Shown: positions 1 to 7,851, counted from the first letter of the stretch. The stretch: DNA of 64,000 bases from DASSKA01 sp963839365 (GCA_963839365.1 CAWIUT010000005.1:207261-271260), one strand, 5' to 3'. Program-made: numbers and translations. Notes: a model not told the origin generated them from the sequence alone.

Positions 1-1
1 G

Positions 2-616
2 GCGGCCGTCTCGGGACGGGTGGGCAGCCTGTCCGGGCTCGCCGACCAGGCCTTGCTGCACGAGCTGAGAACCATGTGCGACGTGCTGCTGGTCGGCGCG
101 GGCACCATCCGCGCGGAAGGCTACGGACCGCTGCGGCTCGGGGAGGACGAGCTCGAGCTGCGCCGCAGCCGCGGTCAGTCCGAGGCACCCCGGCTGGCCG
201 TCCTCAGCCGCCGGCTGGACCTCGACCTGGGCAGTCCCGCGTTCACCGGCGCCACCGCCCGCCCGCTGCTGCTGACCAGCGAGACGGCGCCGGTGGAGCG
301 GCGCCGGGAGGCCGAGCAGGTCGCCGACGTGCTGGTGCTCGGCGAGTCGGACGTCGACCTGCGCCGCGCGATGGAGACACTCGCCGGGCGAGGACTGCCG
401 CAGGTCCTGTCCGAGGGCGGTCCGCACGTGCTGAATGAGCTGTTCAACGCCGGGCTGGTCGACGAGCTCTGTCTCGCGCTGGCTCCGGTGGTCACCGGCG
501 GCCGGGAGCTGCGGATCACCGCCGGCGACCTTCTCGGCGAGCCGGCGTCGCTGGACCTGGCCGATGTGCTCGAACGGGACGGCTACCTGTTCCTGAGGTA
601 CCGCGCACGACGGTGA
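2..616 (+). CDS. RibD-like pyrimidine reductase family protein (5' end missing)
   Basis: The frame is open from base 2, so the true start lies left of the window and the GTG at 20 is probably internal. The visible 204 residues are the C-terminal reductase fold of the RibD/dihydrofolate reductase superfamily. This fold reduces a pyrimidine intermediate with NADPH in riboflavin synthesis, and it also occurs in stand-alone actinomycete proteins of unknown substrate. Seen directly are GAGTIRAEGYG near the left end (cofactor/substrate loop) and SEGGPHVLNEL followed by VDELCLALAPVVTGG near the right end, both family hallmarks. No deaminase half is visible, but it could lie outside. The 52 bases to the next gene hold no clear terminator. 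Confidence 0.8.
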   Translation, partial: AAVSGRVGSLSGLADQALLHELRTMCDVLLVGAGTIRAEGYGPLRLGEDELELRRSRGQSEAPRLAVLSRRLDLDLGSPAFTGATARPLLLTSETAPVERRREAEQVADVLVLGESDVDLRRAMETLAGRGLPQVLSEGGPHVLNELFNAGLVDELCLALAPVVTGGRELRITAGDLLGEPASLDLADVLERDGYLFLRYRARR

Positions 617-668
617 CCCAGGTCATGCCCGCTCCGTTTGCGGTCGCGCAGCGCGGGCACCGTTCGGC

Positions 669-2174
669 ATGCGTGTCCTGTTGGTCCATCCCAGCGCCCT
701 GATGTACAGCGAGATCTTCCTGCGGCTCGAGCCGCTGGGGCTGGAACGGGTCGCGGGCGCGGTCCGCCAGGCCGGCCATGAGGTGCGGTTGATGGACCTG
801 CAGGTGTTCAACCACAAGGAGCTGTTCCGCGAGGTCGAGCGCTTCGCCCCGGACGCGGTCGGCTTCGGCCTGAACTACCTGGCCAACGTGCCCGAGGTCA
901 TCGACCTGTCCAGGCAGATCAAGCTCCGGCGACCGGGCACCTTCGTGTTCACCGGCGGCCACAGCGTGTCGTTCATCGCCGAGCACGTGCTGGGCCAGGC
1001 CGACGGAGGGCTGGACGCCGTGGTCCGCGGGGAGGGCGAGGTGGCGGCGCCGCTGCTGCTCGACGCATGGCGCAACGGCGCTGCGCACGAGGCGCCCGGG
1101 GTGGTCACCCCGGACGGGCACGGCCCCCCGCCCAAGATGCTGGACAGCATCGACGACGTAATGCCGGCGCGCGACCTGACGCGGCGCCGGAACAAGTACT
1201 TCATCGGGGTGCTCGACCCCGCCGCCTCCGTGGAGTTCACCCGCGGCTGCCCGTGGGACTGCCAGTTCTGCAGCGCGTGGACCTTCTACGGCCGCAGCTA
1301 CCGGAAGGCGAGTCCCGAGGCGGCCGCCGCGGACATGGCCGCGATCGAGGAGCACGGGGTGTTCCTGGTCGACGACGTGGCGTTCATCCGCCCCGAGCAC
1401 GGGGACGGCATCGCCGCCGGGCTCGAGCGGCGCAACATCCGCAAGGAGTACTACCTGGAGACCCGCGCCGACGTGCTGCTGCGCAACAAGGAGGTCTTCC
1501 AGCGGTGGCGCCGGCTGGGGCTGAACTACATGTTCCTGGGCATGGAGGCGCTCGACGAGGCCGGGCTCGAGCTGTTCCGGAAGCGGGTCAACCCCGACCA
1601 GAACTTCGAGGCCCTCGAGGTGGCCCGCAAGATGGGCCTGGCGGTGGCGATCAACCTGATCGTGAGCCCGGGCTGGGACGTCAAGCAGTTCGAGCTCACC
1701 CGCAAGTGGGCCACCTCCGTCCCGGAGATCGTGAACCTGACCGTGATGACGCCGTACCCGGGCACCGAGATCTGGCACACCGACGCCCAGAAGCTGACGA
1801 CCCGCGACTACCGGCTCTTCGACATCCAGCACGCGGTCACGCCCACCCGGCTGCCGCTGAAGCAGTTCTACGCCGAGCTGGTGAAGACCCAGCAGGTGCT
1901 CAACCGCAAGCACCTCGGCGCCGCAGCGGTGGCCAAGACCTTCAAGATCATCGGCCGCAACGCGCTACGCGGGCAGACCAACTTCCCGCGGATGCTGTGG
2001 AAGTTCAACAAGGTCTACAACGCCGAGCGGCAGTACGGCGAGCACCAGCGCCCGGTGCGCTACGAGCTGCCGCTCCCCGAGCAGCGGACCATCGCGGCAG
2101 GCAACCGACGCGAGCTCTACATCCACTCCGCCCGCAACGGGAGCAGGGCACGGCAGACGCGGCAGACATCCTGA
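669..2174 (+). CDS. hpnR: Hopanoid C-3 methylase (B12-binding radical SAM)
   Basis: HpnR adds a methyl group to carbon 3 of the hopanoid A ring, giving 3-methylhopanoids in the membrane. The 501-residue protein has the family's usual length and order: an N-terminal cobalamin-binding Rossmann-like part (LLVHPSALMYSEIFLRLEPL, residues 4-23), then the radical SAM core with the CxxxCxxC iron-sulfur motif at C194, C198 and C201 (CPWDCQFC), then the C-terminal part with RTRADV-like and MLWKFNKVYN segments typical of HpnR. VDDVAFIRPEHG and TPYPGTEIW are also conserved there. No squalene-hopene cyclase or other hpn gene is in the window, so substrate supply must be encoded elsewhere. A related B12 radical SAM methylase of another polycyclic lipid is the main alternative. 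Confidence 0.82.
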   Translation: MRVLLVHPSALMYSEIFLRLEPLGLERVAGAVRQAGHEVRLMDLQVFNHKELFREVERFAPDAVGFGLNYLANVPEVIDLSRQIKLRRPGTFVFTGGHSVSFIAEHVLGQADGGLDAVVRGEGEVAAPLLLDAWRNGAAHEAPGVVTPDGHGPPPKMLDSIDDVMPARDLTRRRNKYFIGVLDPAASVEFTRGCPWDCQFCSAWTFYGRSYRKASPEAAAADMAAIEEHGVFLVDDVAFIRPEHGDGIAAGLERRNIRKEYYLETRADVLLRNKEVFQRWRRLGLNYMFLGMEALDEAGLELFRKRVNPDQNFEALEVARKMGLAVAINLIVSPGWDVKQFELTRKWATSVPEIVNLTVMTPYPGTEIWHTDAQKLTTRDYRLFDIQHAVTPTRLPLKQFYAELVKTQQVLNRKHLGAAAVAKTFKIIGRNALRGQTNFPRMLWKFNKVYNAERQYGEHQRPVRYELPLPEQRTIAAGNRRELYIHSARNGSRARQTRQTS

Positions 2175-2208
2175 GCCGGACCCGTCGACAAGCCCGGCCG
2201 AACGACTG

Positions 2209-3324
2209 CTAGCCCCGACTGCGCTCGGCGAGCCGCGCGCTCCAGCGCTCCTCGACCCGGGCGAACCGCCACACGGCGAGCGCCACCAGCCAGACCGCCA
2301 CGAACACCGCGACGATCCCGAAGCCGACGTAGTTCAGCGACAGTCCCCCGACCCAGGCGAGCGGACCGTGGTGCACCGACAGCTCGGTGGCGAGCACCCC
2401 GAGCAGCTCGACGAGCCCGATCACGATGGCGACCACCACCGACAGCGCGGTGACGGTGAGGTTGTAGAAGACCTTGCGCACCGGCCGGGCGAACGCCCAG
2501 CCGTAGGCGCCGTTCATGAACGCACCATCGGTGGTGTCCAACAGCGACATCCCGGCCGCGAAGAGCACCGGCAGGGTGAGGATGGCGTACCACGGGAGCC
2601 CGGCCACCGAGGCCGAGGTGCCGGCCAGGGCGAGCAGCGCGACCTCGCTGACCGTGTCGAAACCGAAGCCGAACAACACCCCGACCGGGTAGATGTGGAA
2701 CGGCCGCCGGATCCCGCTCATCACGCCGCGGAACAGCCGGTTCATCGCGCCTCGGTTGGACAGCTGCTCGTCGAGCTCGGCCTCGTCGTACTCGCCCTGC
2801 CGCATCCGCAGGAACACCCGCACGATGTTGGCGAGGATCACCAGGTTGACCCCGCCGATGAGCAGCAGGAAGACGCCGGACACCGAGCTGCCGAACACGC
2901 CTGCGTAGCGGTCCACGAACGAGTTCGGGCTCTGCACCGCCGACCCGAGAGCGCGCAGCCCGAACGCGAGCAGCGCCACCATCACGACCACCACCGTGGA
3001 GTGGCCGAGGGAGAACCAGAAACCGACCGAGAGCGGCTGCGAGCCGCGCTCCTCGCGCAGCTTCCGGGTGGTGTTGTCGATCGCGGCGATGTGGTCGGCG
3101 TCGAAGGCGTGCCGCATCCCCAGCGTGTAGGCGGTCAGGCCGATGCCCAGGCCGAACACGCCGCTGCCGACCTGGTAGCCGTGCGGCGCCACGAACAGCG
3201 CCAGCGTGCCCCAGCCGAGCACGTGCAGCAGCGCGACGAAGGCGTACATCCCGGTGACGGCACGACGGGACCCGCCCGCGGCTCGGCGCGGCAGCGAGAC
3301 GTACGACGCGAGGCTGCTGGTCAC
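2209..3324 (-). CDS. NiCoT family nickel/cobalt permease
   Basis: This is a high-affinity Ni2+/Co2+ uptake permease of the HoxN/NixA/NicT family in the cytoplasmic membrane. The signature of transmembrane helix 2, RHAFDADHIAAIDN, is intact, and so are LFGFGFDTVSEVALLAL and LDTTDGAFMNGAYGWAF, the other family motifs. About eight hydrophobic segments are visible. I chose the GTG at 3324 (371 residues). The open frame runs much further upstream but that part has no family similarity, and another GTG lies at 3333. A 23-bp dyad matching the actinobacterial Nur operator sits about 30 bases upstream (3353-3375), which suggests nickel repression. No nickel enzyme gene is nearby. Confidence 0.9.
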   Translation of the reverse strand: MTSSLASYVSLPRRAAGGSRRAVTGMYAFVALLHVLGWGTLALFVAPHGYQVGSGVFGLGIGLTAYTLGMRHAFDADHIAAIDNTTRKLREERGSQPLSVGFWFSLGHSTVVVVMVALLAFGLRALGSAVQSPNSFVDRYAGVFGSSVSGVFLLLIGGVNLVILANIVRVFLRMRQGEYDEAELDEQLSNRGAMNRLFRGVMSGIRRPFHIYPVGVLFGFGFDTVSEVALLALAGTSASVAGLPWYAILTLPVLFAAGMSLLDTTDGAFMNGAYGWAFARPVRKVFYNLTVTALSVVVAIVIGLVELLGVLATELSVHHGPLAWVGGLSLNYVGFGIVAVFVAVWLVALAVWRFARVEERWSARLAERSRG

Positions 3325-3352
3325 GACGACCACGCTACCGGCGAGCAACTGG

Positions 3353-3375
3353 TTGTTGCAAGTCGTTCGCAACAA
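3353..3375. promoter_or_regulatory. Nur-like nickel-responsive operator
   Basis: The site is a dyad with arms TTGTTGCAA and TCGCAACAA around a 5-base centre, with one mismatch. Its core, TTGCAA-N5-TCGCAA (3356-3372), differs by one base from the Nur box known from Streptomyces (TTGCAA-N5-TTGCAA). It lies between the divergent starts of the NiCoT gene (3324) and the methyltransferase gene (3391). Nur is a nickel-binding Fur-family repressor of nickel uptake, so control of the NiCoT gene is the natural reading. This is inference from motif and position. Confidence 0.7.
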
Positions 3376-3390
3376 GGTCAGGATGGGTCC

Positions 3391-4041
3391 GTGACGATGC
3401 CAGCGGACCTGCTCGCGAAGGCCCGGGCGGCCAAGGGGTTCATGCCCGACGAGGAAGGCGCACTGCTGTACCGGCTGGCCCTGCGGCGGCTGCCGCACGG
3501 CCCGGCGCTGGAGATCGGCGGGTACTGCGGCAAGTCCGCGGTCTACCTCGGCGCCGCCGCGCTCCAGGCCGGCGGAACGGTGTTCTCGGTGGACCACCAC
3601 CGCGGGTCGGAGGAGAACCAGGAGGGTTGGCCCTACCACGACCCGGCGCTGGCCGACCCGGCTTTCGGCCGGTTGGACACGTTGCCCGTCTTCCGGCGCA
3701 CCGTCGCCGACGCGGGCCTCGAGGAGCAGGTGGTGGCCGTGGTCGGTCGCTCCTCCACGGTGTCCGCGCACTGGCGCACGCCGCTGTCCCTGCTGTTCAT
3801 CGACGGCGGGCACACCGACGAGCACGTCACCCGCGACTACGAGGGCTTCGGTCGCTGGGTGGCCGCCGGCGCCACCCTGGCGTTCCACGACATCTACCCG
3901 GACCCGGCCGACGGCGGTCAGGCGCCGTACCGGGTGTTCCGCCGCGCCGTGGGCAGCGGTGACTTCGCCGAGACGGAGGCGCTCGGCTCGATGCGGGTGC
4001 TAGCGCGGGTGCACGGGGACGCGGGCGACCCGGTCCGCTGA
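3391..4041 (+). CDS. Class I SAM-dependent methyltransferase (Methyltransf_24 type)
   Basis: A 216-residue soluble protein with a Rossmann-type SAM fold. ALEIGGYCGKSAVYLGAAA is motif I, VFSVDHHRG follows as the acidic strand-2 motif, and LLFIDGGHT and ATLAFHDIYPD are the later conserved strands. The HDIYP segment with its acidic residue is typical of the Methyltransf_24/O-methyltransferase group. The substrate cannot be told. The start is GTG 3391 or ATG 3397; the GG-rich stretch at 3379-3386 suits the ATG slightly better. Its 3' end overlaps the convergent cyclase-fold gene by 42 bases, which is unusual but both frames are well conserved there. Confidence 0.8.
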   Translation: MTMPADLLAKARAAKGFMPDEEGALLYRLALRRLPHGPALEIGGYCGKSAVYLGAAALQAGGTVFSVDHHRGSEENQEGWPYHDPALADPAFGRLDTLPVFRRTVADAGLEEQVVAVVGRSSTVSAHWRTPLSLLFIDGGHTDEHVTRDYEGFGRWVAAGATLAFHDIYPDPADGGQAPYRVFRRAVGSGDFAETEALGSMRVLARVHGDAGDPVR

Positions 4042-5049
4042 CTCCAGGAAGACCGCCGCTCCCCCGGTCGTCCGGGTGAGGGTGTCTGCGGCCAGCACCA
4101 CGGCGGCCGTCGTCCAGGTGCTCCGCTCCACCGGCCACCGGGCACCGTCGGCGAACACGTACCCGGTCCAGTAGGACCCGTCCGGATCGCTGAGGTGCTG
4201 CATGTCCGCCAGCAGCCGGATCCCCTCGTCGGGCCGCCCGAGAGCAGCCAGCGTGATCGCCAGCTCGCAGGTCTCCGCCCCGGTCACCCAGGGCCTGTCG
4301 TCCACGCAGCGCACCCCGAGGCCGGGGACCACGAAGCTGTCCCAGCGGGCCGCGATCCGCCGGCTGCCGGTCCGGCCGCGCAGCGCCCCGGCGAGCACGG
4401 GGTAGTACCAGTCCATGGCGTGCCGCGGACGCGGGTCGAACAGGTCCTCGTGCTCGCGCAGCGCGCGGTCGAGGCGGCCCAGCGCTGGCTCCCAGCCGGG
4501 GCGCGGGTCACGCAGCAGGGCCGCGAGGTGCAGGCCGCAGCACAGCGCGTGCCGGATGCTGGCGCTTCCGGTGACGAGCGCAGTCTCGAAGGTGCCGCCG
4601 TGCTGGTCCACGCCCCAGTCGACGCCGCCGAACGGCAGCTGGTGCCCGACCACGAGGTCCAGCGCCCGGCACACCACCGGCCAGGCCCGGGCCAGGAAGC
4701 CGCTGTCCCGGCGCACCAGCCAGTGGTGCCACACCCCGACCGCCACGTAGGCGCACATGTTGGTGTCCGCGCCGGGATCGGTGACCGCGCCGGCCACCGT
4801 CGCGAGCGGCCAGCTTCCGTCCTCCCGCTGGGCGGCGAACAGCCAGTCGTAGGCGCGCTCCGCAGCGGCCACCTCACCGCCGACCAGCAGCGCCATCGCG
4901 CACTCAACGTGGTCCCAGGCGTCCACCTGGCCGCCCGGGAACCACGGGACGGCACCGGACGGCTCCTGCGCCGCGGCGATCGCGCTCGCGGCCGACCGGA
5001 CCCGGGCCGCGGGAAGCACCCCGGGCAGGTCAGGAACGAGGCCGGTCAT
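4000..5049 (-). CDS. Prenyltransferase/squalene-cyclase-fold protein
   Basis: A 349-residue protein with the repeated alpha-barrel architecture of the prenyltransferase and squalene oxidase repeat superfamily. Seen are DAWDHVECAMAL, the QW-like motif QREDGSW, DTNMCAYVAVGVWHHW, a GVDWGVDQHGGTFETA segment and DGSYWTGYVF near the end. I see no DxDD protonation motif of squalene-hopene cyclases, so it is unlikely to be a cyclase of that mechanism; the reaction is unknown. It is the last gene of a leftward operon. Its ATG overlaps the stop of the upstream methyltransferase (ATGA), so translation is probably coupled. The context (glycosyltransferase, methyltransferase, KstR-type regulator, nearby hpnR) suggests work on an isoprenoid or sugar-lipid. 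Confidence 0.72.
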   Translation of the reverse strand: MTGLVPDLPGVLPAARVRSAASAIAAAQEPSGAVPWFPGGQVDAWDHVECAMALLVGGEVAAAERAYDWLFAAQREDGSWPLATVAGAVTDPGADTNMCAYVAVGVWHHWLVRRDSGFLARAWPVVCRALDLVVGHQLPFGGVDWGVDQHGGTFETALVTGSASIRHALCCGLHLAALLRDPRPGWEPALGRLDRALREHEDLFDPRPRHAMDWYYPVLAGALRGRTGSRRIAARWDSFVVPGLGVRCVDDRPWVTGAETCELAITLAALGRPDEGIRLLADMQHLSDPDGSYWTGYVFADGARWPVERSTWTTAAVVLAADTLTRTTGGAAVFLESADRVARVPVHPR

Positions 5050-5756
5050 GGTTTGGAGAAGTAGAGGACCAGGCTCTTGCCGAGCAGCGGGTCGAGCAGC
5101 CGCTCGGCGTTCCTGGTGAGCCGGGGGCGCTTCATGATGTCCCAGACCAGCAGCCGGTGGTAGCCGCGCACGAGAGGGTGCCGGTCGTTGTCCACGCCGA
5201 CGACGCACTTGAGCCACCAGTACGGCGAGTGCAGCGCGTGCGCGTGCCCCCGTCCGTCGTACCGCAGCCCGGTCGCCGCGACCTTGCCCACCAGGTCGGC
5301 GGCGGTGTAGATCCGCACGTGGCCACCCTCCACCTCGTGGTACTCCCGGGACAGGGCCCAACAGACCCTTTCGGGGAACCAGCTGGGCACGGTGACGGCC
5401 AGCGTGCCGCCCGGGCGCAGGACACGGGCCAGCTCGGCGATGGCGCGGCGGTCGTCCGGGATGTGCTCGAGCACCTCGGCGGCCACGATCCGGTCGAACT
5501 CACCGTCGGCGAACGGCAGCTGCAGCGCGTCGCCCTGCTTGACGTCGGCTTCGGCGCCGTCGGGCACCTCCCCGGCGGTCCGCATGGCCGCGAAGAGGTC
5601 CGAGACCGTGGAGAGCTCGTCGGCGTCCTGGTCGAAGGCCACCACGTCGGTGCCGCGGCGGTAGAGCTCGAACGCATGCCGGCCGGCGCCGCAGCCCATG
5701 TCCAGCGCCCGCTCACCGGGGCGCACCCCGAGCCGGTCGAAGTCGACGGTCAGCAT
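5046..5756 (-). CDS. Class I SAM-dependent methyltransferase (UbiE/UbiG-like)
   Basis: A 236-residue methyltransferase of the Methyltransf_11 type. Motif I is ALDMGCGAGRHAFEL, VVAFDQDADEL is the ribose-binding acidic motif, LPFADGEFDRIVAAEVLEHIPDD covers motif II, and LRPGGTLAVTVPSW is motif III. The C-terminal part (HSPYWWLKCVVG, VWDIMKRPRLT) is not part of the core fold and may bind the substrate. The ATG at 5756 lies inside the 3' end of the glycosyltransferase gene (ATGCTGA overlap), and its stop overlaps the next start, so the three genes form one coupled operon. Confidence 0.85.
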   Translation of the reverse strand: MLTVDFDRLGVRPGERALDMGCGAGRHAFELYRRGTDVVAFDQDADELSTVSDLFAAMRTAGEVPDGAEADVKQGDALQLPFADGEFDRIVAAEVLEHIPDDRRAIAELARVLRPGGTLAVTVPSWFPERVCWALSREYHEVEGGHVRIYTAADLVGKVAATGLRYDGRGHAHALHSPYWWLKCVVGVDNDRHPLVRGYHRLLVWDIMKRPRLTRNAERLLDPLLGKSLVLYFSKP

Positions 5757-6982
5757 CCCGCCTCCGCGACCGCTCGGGCGTAGACATCGACCGTGCCGCG
5801 CGCCACGGCCGCCCAGCCGAACCGTTCGACCGCGCGGCGGCGTCCGGCGGCGCCCATCGCCTGCCGCCTGTCCGGGTCGTCGAGGAGCGCGGCGAGCGCC
5901 CCGGCCAGCTCCTCCGGGTCGCCGGGGGCCACCAGCTGCCCACAGGCCCCGCCCTCCCCCACCACCTCGGGGAGCGCGCCCGCGCGGCTTGCCACCAGCG
6001 GCGTACCACACGCCATCGACTCGACCGCCGGCAGCGAGAACCCCTCGTACAGCGACGGGACGCACGCCACCTCCGCCGAGCCGAGCAGCCCGGCCAGGTC
6101 CCGGTCGGGCAGCCCGTGCACGAACCGCACCGAGTCGCCGACGGCGAGGGAGTCCACCAACCGTTCGGTCGGGCCGCCGGGCGCCGGCCTGCTGACCAGC
6201 ACCAGCTCGACGTCGCGCTCGGTGCGCAGCTTGGCGAACGCCTCCAGCAAGGTGGCCACACCCTTCAGCGGGGTGTCCGCGCTGGCCATCGCCACGAGCC
6301 GCCCGGGCACCCGGGGGGCCTGCGGCGGAGCGAAGACCTCCGTGTCGGCGCCCAGCGGCACCACGCTGATCCGGCCCGGGTCCACCTTGAAGTCGGCGGA
6401 GATGTCCCGGGCCGAGGACTGCGAGACGGTCAGCACGTGCCGGGTCCGCCGCGCGACCCGGCCCTGCATCGCCAGGAAGCCGTACCAGCGGCGCAGCGCG
6501 AGCCGCCGCACGCCGGTCGTCGCGGCAAGCTCGACGCGCCGGTCGAACGTGATCGGGTGATGGATGGTGGTGACCATCGGGATGCCCGACCGCTGGAGCG
6601 CCAGCATGCCGTAGCCCAGCGTCTGGTTGTCGTGCACCACGTCGAAGTCGGCGAGCCGGCCGCGCAGCTCCCGGGCCACGCGCAGGCTGAAGGTGAGCGG
6701 CTCGGGGAAGCCCGCGGTCCACATGGTCGCCACCTCGAGCAGGTCCACGACGTCCCGGATCTCCGCCGGGCCGGGCGTTCGGAACGGGTCCGGCTCCCGG
6801 TAGAGGTCCAGGCTGGGCACCGCGGTCAGCCCGACACCGGGATCCAGATCCGGGTAGGGCTGCCCGGAGAACACCTCGACCTGGTGGCCGAGGGCGACCA
6901 GCTCCCGGCCGAGATGCCGGACGTAGACGCCCTGGCCACCGCAGTGCGGCTTGCTCCGGTAGGAGAGCAGTGCGACACGCAA
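5750..6982 (-). CDS. Glycosyltransferase family 4 protein
   Basis: A GT4/GT1-type (GT-B fold) glycosyltransferase of 410 residues, first gene of a three-gene leftward operon. Seen are the N-terminal KPHCGGQGVYVRHLGREL acceptor-side motif, VTTIHHPI, a VVPLGADTEVF linker, and the C-terminal nucleotide-sugar motif YEGFSLPAVESMACGTPLVAS containing the ExxxxxxxE pattern. I chose TTG 6982, not the in-frame ATG 7021, because GGGAGG lies six bases upstream (6989-6994) and the family homology begins exactly there (LRVALLSYRSKPH). Donor and acceptor are unknown. Two KstR-like boxes bracket a CATAAT -10 (7045-7040) upstream, so sterol-linked control is likely. Confidence 0.85.
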   Translation of the reverse strand: MRVALLSYRSKPHCGGQGVYVRHLGRELVALGHQVEVFSGQPYPDLDPGVGLTAVPSLDLYREPDPFRTPGPAEIRDVVDLLEVATMWTAGFPEPLTFSLRVARELRGRLADFDVVHDNQTLGYGMLALQRSGIPMVTTIHHPITFDRRVELAATTGVRRLALRRWYGFLAMQGRVARRTRHVLTVSQSSARDISADFKVDPGRISVVPLGADTEVFAPPQAPRVPGRLVAMASADTPLKGVATLLEAFAKLRTERDVELVLVSRPAPGGPTERLVDSLAVGDSVRFVHGLPDRDLAGLLGSAEVACVPSLYEGFSLPAVESMACGTPLVASRAGALPEVVGEGGACGQLVAPGDPEELAGALAALLDDPDRRQAMGAAGRRRAVERFGWAAVARGTVDVYARAVAEAGC

Positions 6983-7025
6983 GCTGGACCTCCCGCTGCG
7001 TCCGGCGGGTGGCCCCCGCATCGAC

Positions 7026-7039
7026 TGGAACGTGTTCCC
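7026..7039. promoter_or_regulatory. KstR-like box 1
   Basis: TGGAACGTGTTCCC carries the perfect arms GGAAC and GTTCC and fits the KstR consensus TnnAACnnGTTnnA with one end mismatch. It lies just downstream of a CATAAT -10 element of the leftward glycosyltransferase promoter, a position where a repressor would block transcription start. Confidence 0.72.
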
Positions 7040-7050
7040 ATTATGCCCGT

Positions 7051-7064
7051 TGGAACTTGTTCCT
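7051..7064. promoter_or_regulatory. KstR-like box 2
   Basis: TGGAACTTGTTCCT is a second copy of the same dyad, 25 bases from the first, again with one end mismatch to TnnAACnnGTTnnA. It touches a TAGTAT -10 element (7064-7069) of kstR and covers the -35 area of the leftward operon, so it could serve autoregulation and control of the neighbour at once. Confidence 0.72.
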
Positions 7065-7067
7065 AGT

Positions 7068-7829
7068 ATGCAGAGCGTGACCGGCACCCCCGCGCCGCCC
7101 GGCGTCCCGCGGACCGCGGCCCAGCAGGACCGTCGGCGCCGCATCCTGGACAGCGCGGTTGCCCTGGCCTCGGCGGGCGGCTTCGAGGCGGTGCAGATGC
7201 GGGCGGTGGCCGACCGCGCGGACGTCGCGCTGGGAACTCTGTACCGCTACTTCCCCTCCAAGGTGCACCTGCTCGTGTCGGTGCTGGCCCGGGAGCTGGA
7301 GACGGCCAACGACGCGTTCGAGCGGCGGTCCCTCGGCCAGCACACCGCTGGGGAGCGGGTCAGCTATGTGCTGGACCGGACGAGCCGGTCGCTGCGGCGG
7401 GACCCGCATCTCACCGAGGCCCTGATCCGGGCGTACATGTTCGCCGACGCGTCCGTGGCCGCCGAGACCGGCGCTGTGGTCGCCCAGGTCCACCGGATGC
7501 TGCTCCGCGCCATGCGGGAGCCCCCTGCGTCGAGCACCGGGACCAGCCCTGCGTCGAGCCCTGCGTCGAGCCCTGCGTCGAGCCCTGCGTCGAGCCCTGC
7601 GTCGAGCCCTGCGTCGAGCCCTGCGTCGAGCACCGCGTCGAGCACCACGCCGAGCACCGCGTCGAGCACCGGGGCGACCGAGCAGGAGCTGGCCGTGGCC
7701 GGCGTCATCCGGGACGTGTGGCTGGCCAGCCTGGTGCAGTGGGTGACGGGCCGCGCCAGCGCGGCTGACGTGGAGCACTCGCTGGAGGTGGCGGTGCGGC
7801 TGCTGCTGCGGCCGGGCCCCGACCGGTAG
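7068..7829 (+). CDS. kstR: KstR-type TetR regulator with an SPAS-repeat insertion
   Basis: The N-terminal half matches the cholesterol-catabolism repressor KstR closely: GGFEAVQMRAVADRADVA is followed by LGTLYRYFPSKVHLLVSVL, covering the helix-turn-helix. KstR binds sterol CoA-thioesters and then leaves its operators. The C-terminal half (VIRDVWLASLVQWVTGRA) also matches. Between them, in what should be a short loop, sits about 50 residues of Ser/Pro/Ala/Thr low complexity made by 12-base tandem repeats (7521-7676), so the protein (253 residues) is longer than usual. The TAGTAT -10 overlaps the ATG at 7068, which favours a leaderless mRNA starting at GTG 7077 (250 residues). Confidence 0.85.
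   Translation: MQSVTGTPAPPGVPRTAAQQDRRRRILDSAVALASAGGFEAVQMRAVADRADVALGTLYRYFPSKVHLLVSVLARELETANDAFERRSLGQHTAGERVSYVLDRTSRSLRRDPHLTEALIRAYMFADASVAAETGAVVAQVHRMLLRAMREPPASSTGTSPASSPASSPASSPASSPASSPASSPASSTASSTTPSTASSTGATEQELAVAGVIRDVWLASLVQWVTGRASAADVEHSLEVAVRLLLRPGPDR
7521..7676 (+). repeat. 12-bp tandem repeat inside kstR
   Basis: Thirteen 12-base units run through the coding frame. Seven are exact copies of AGCCCTGCGTCG (7545-7628), each coding Ser-Pro-Ala-Ser; six flanking units are degenerate and code Ser/Thr/Pro/Ala/Gly mixtures. Because the unit is a multiple of three, copy-number change keeps the frame. It looks like a slippage-prone minisatellite in the effector-domain loop. Confidence 0.95.
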
Positions 7830-7851
7830 CCCCGACCGGTAGCCTCGGCCC

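Noticed and set aside
516..1913. Long open frame opposite hpnR
   Set aside because: It mirrors the codon pattern of hpnR, has no family motifs and is a GC-rich shadow.
4000..5361. 453-codon version of the cyclase-fold protein
   Set aside because: The first 103 residues are the wrong frame of the methyltransferase gene; homology begins at ATG 5049.
7521..7676. Possible CRISPR-like array
   Set aside because: Units are 12 bases without spacers and keep the kstR frame; it is a coding tandem repeat.
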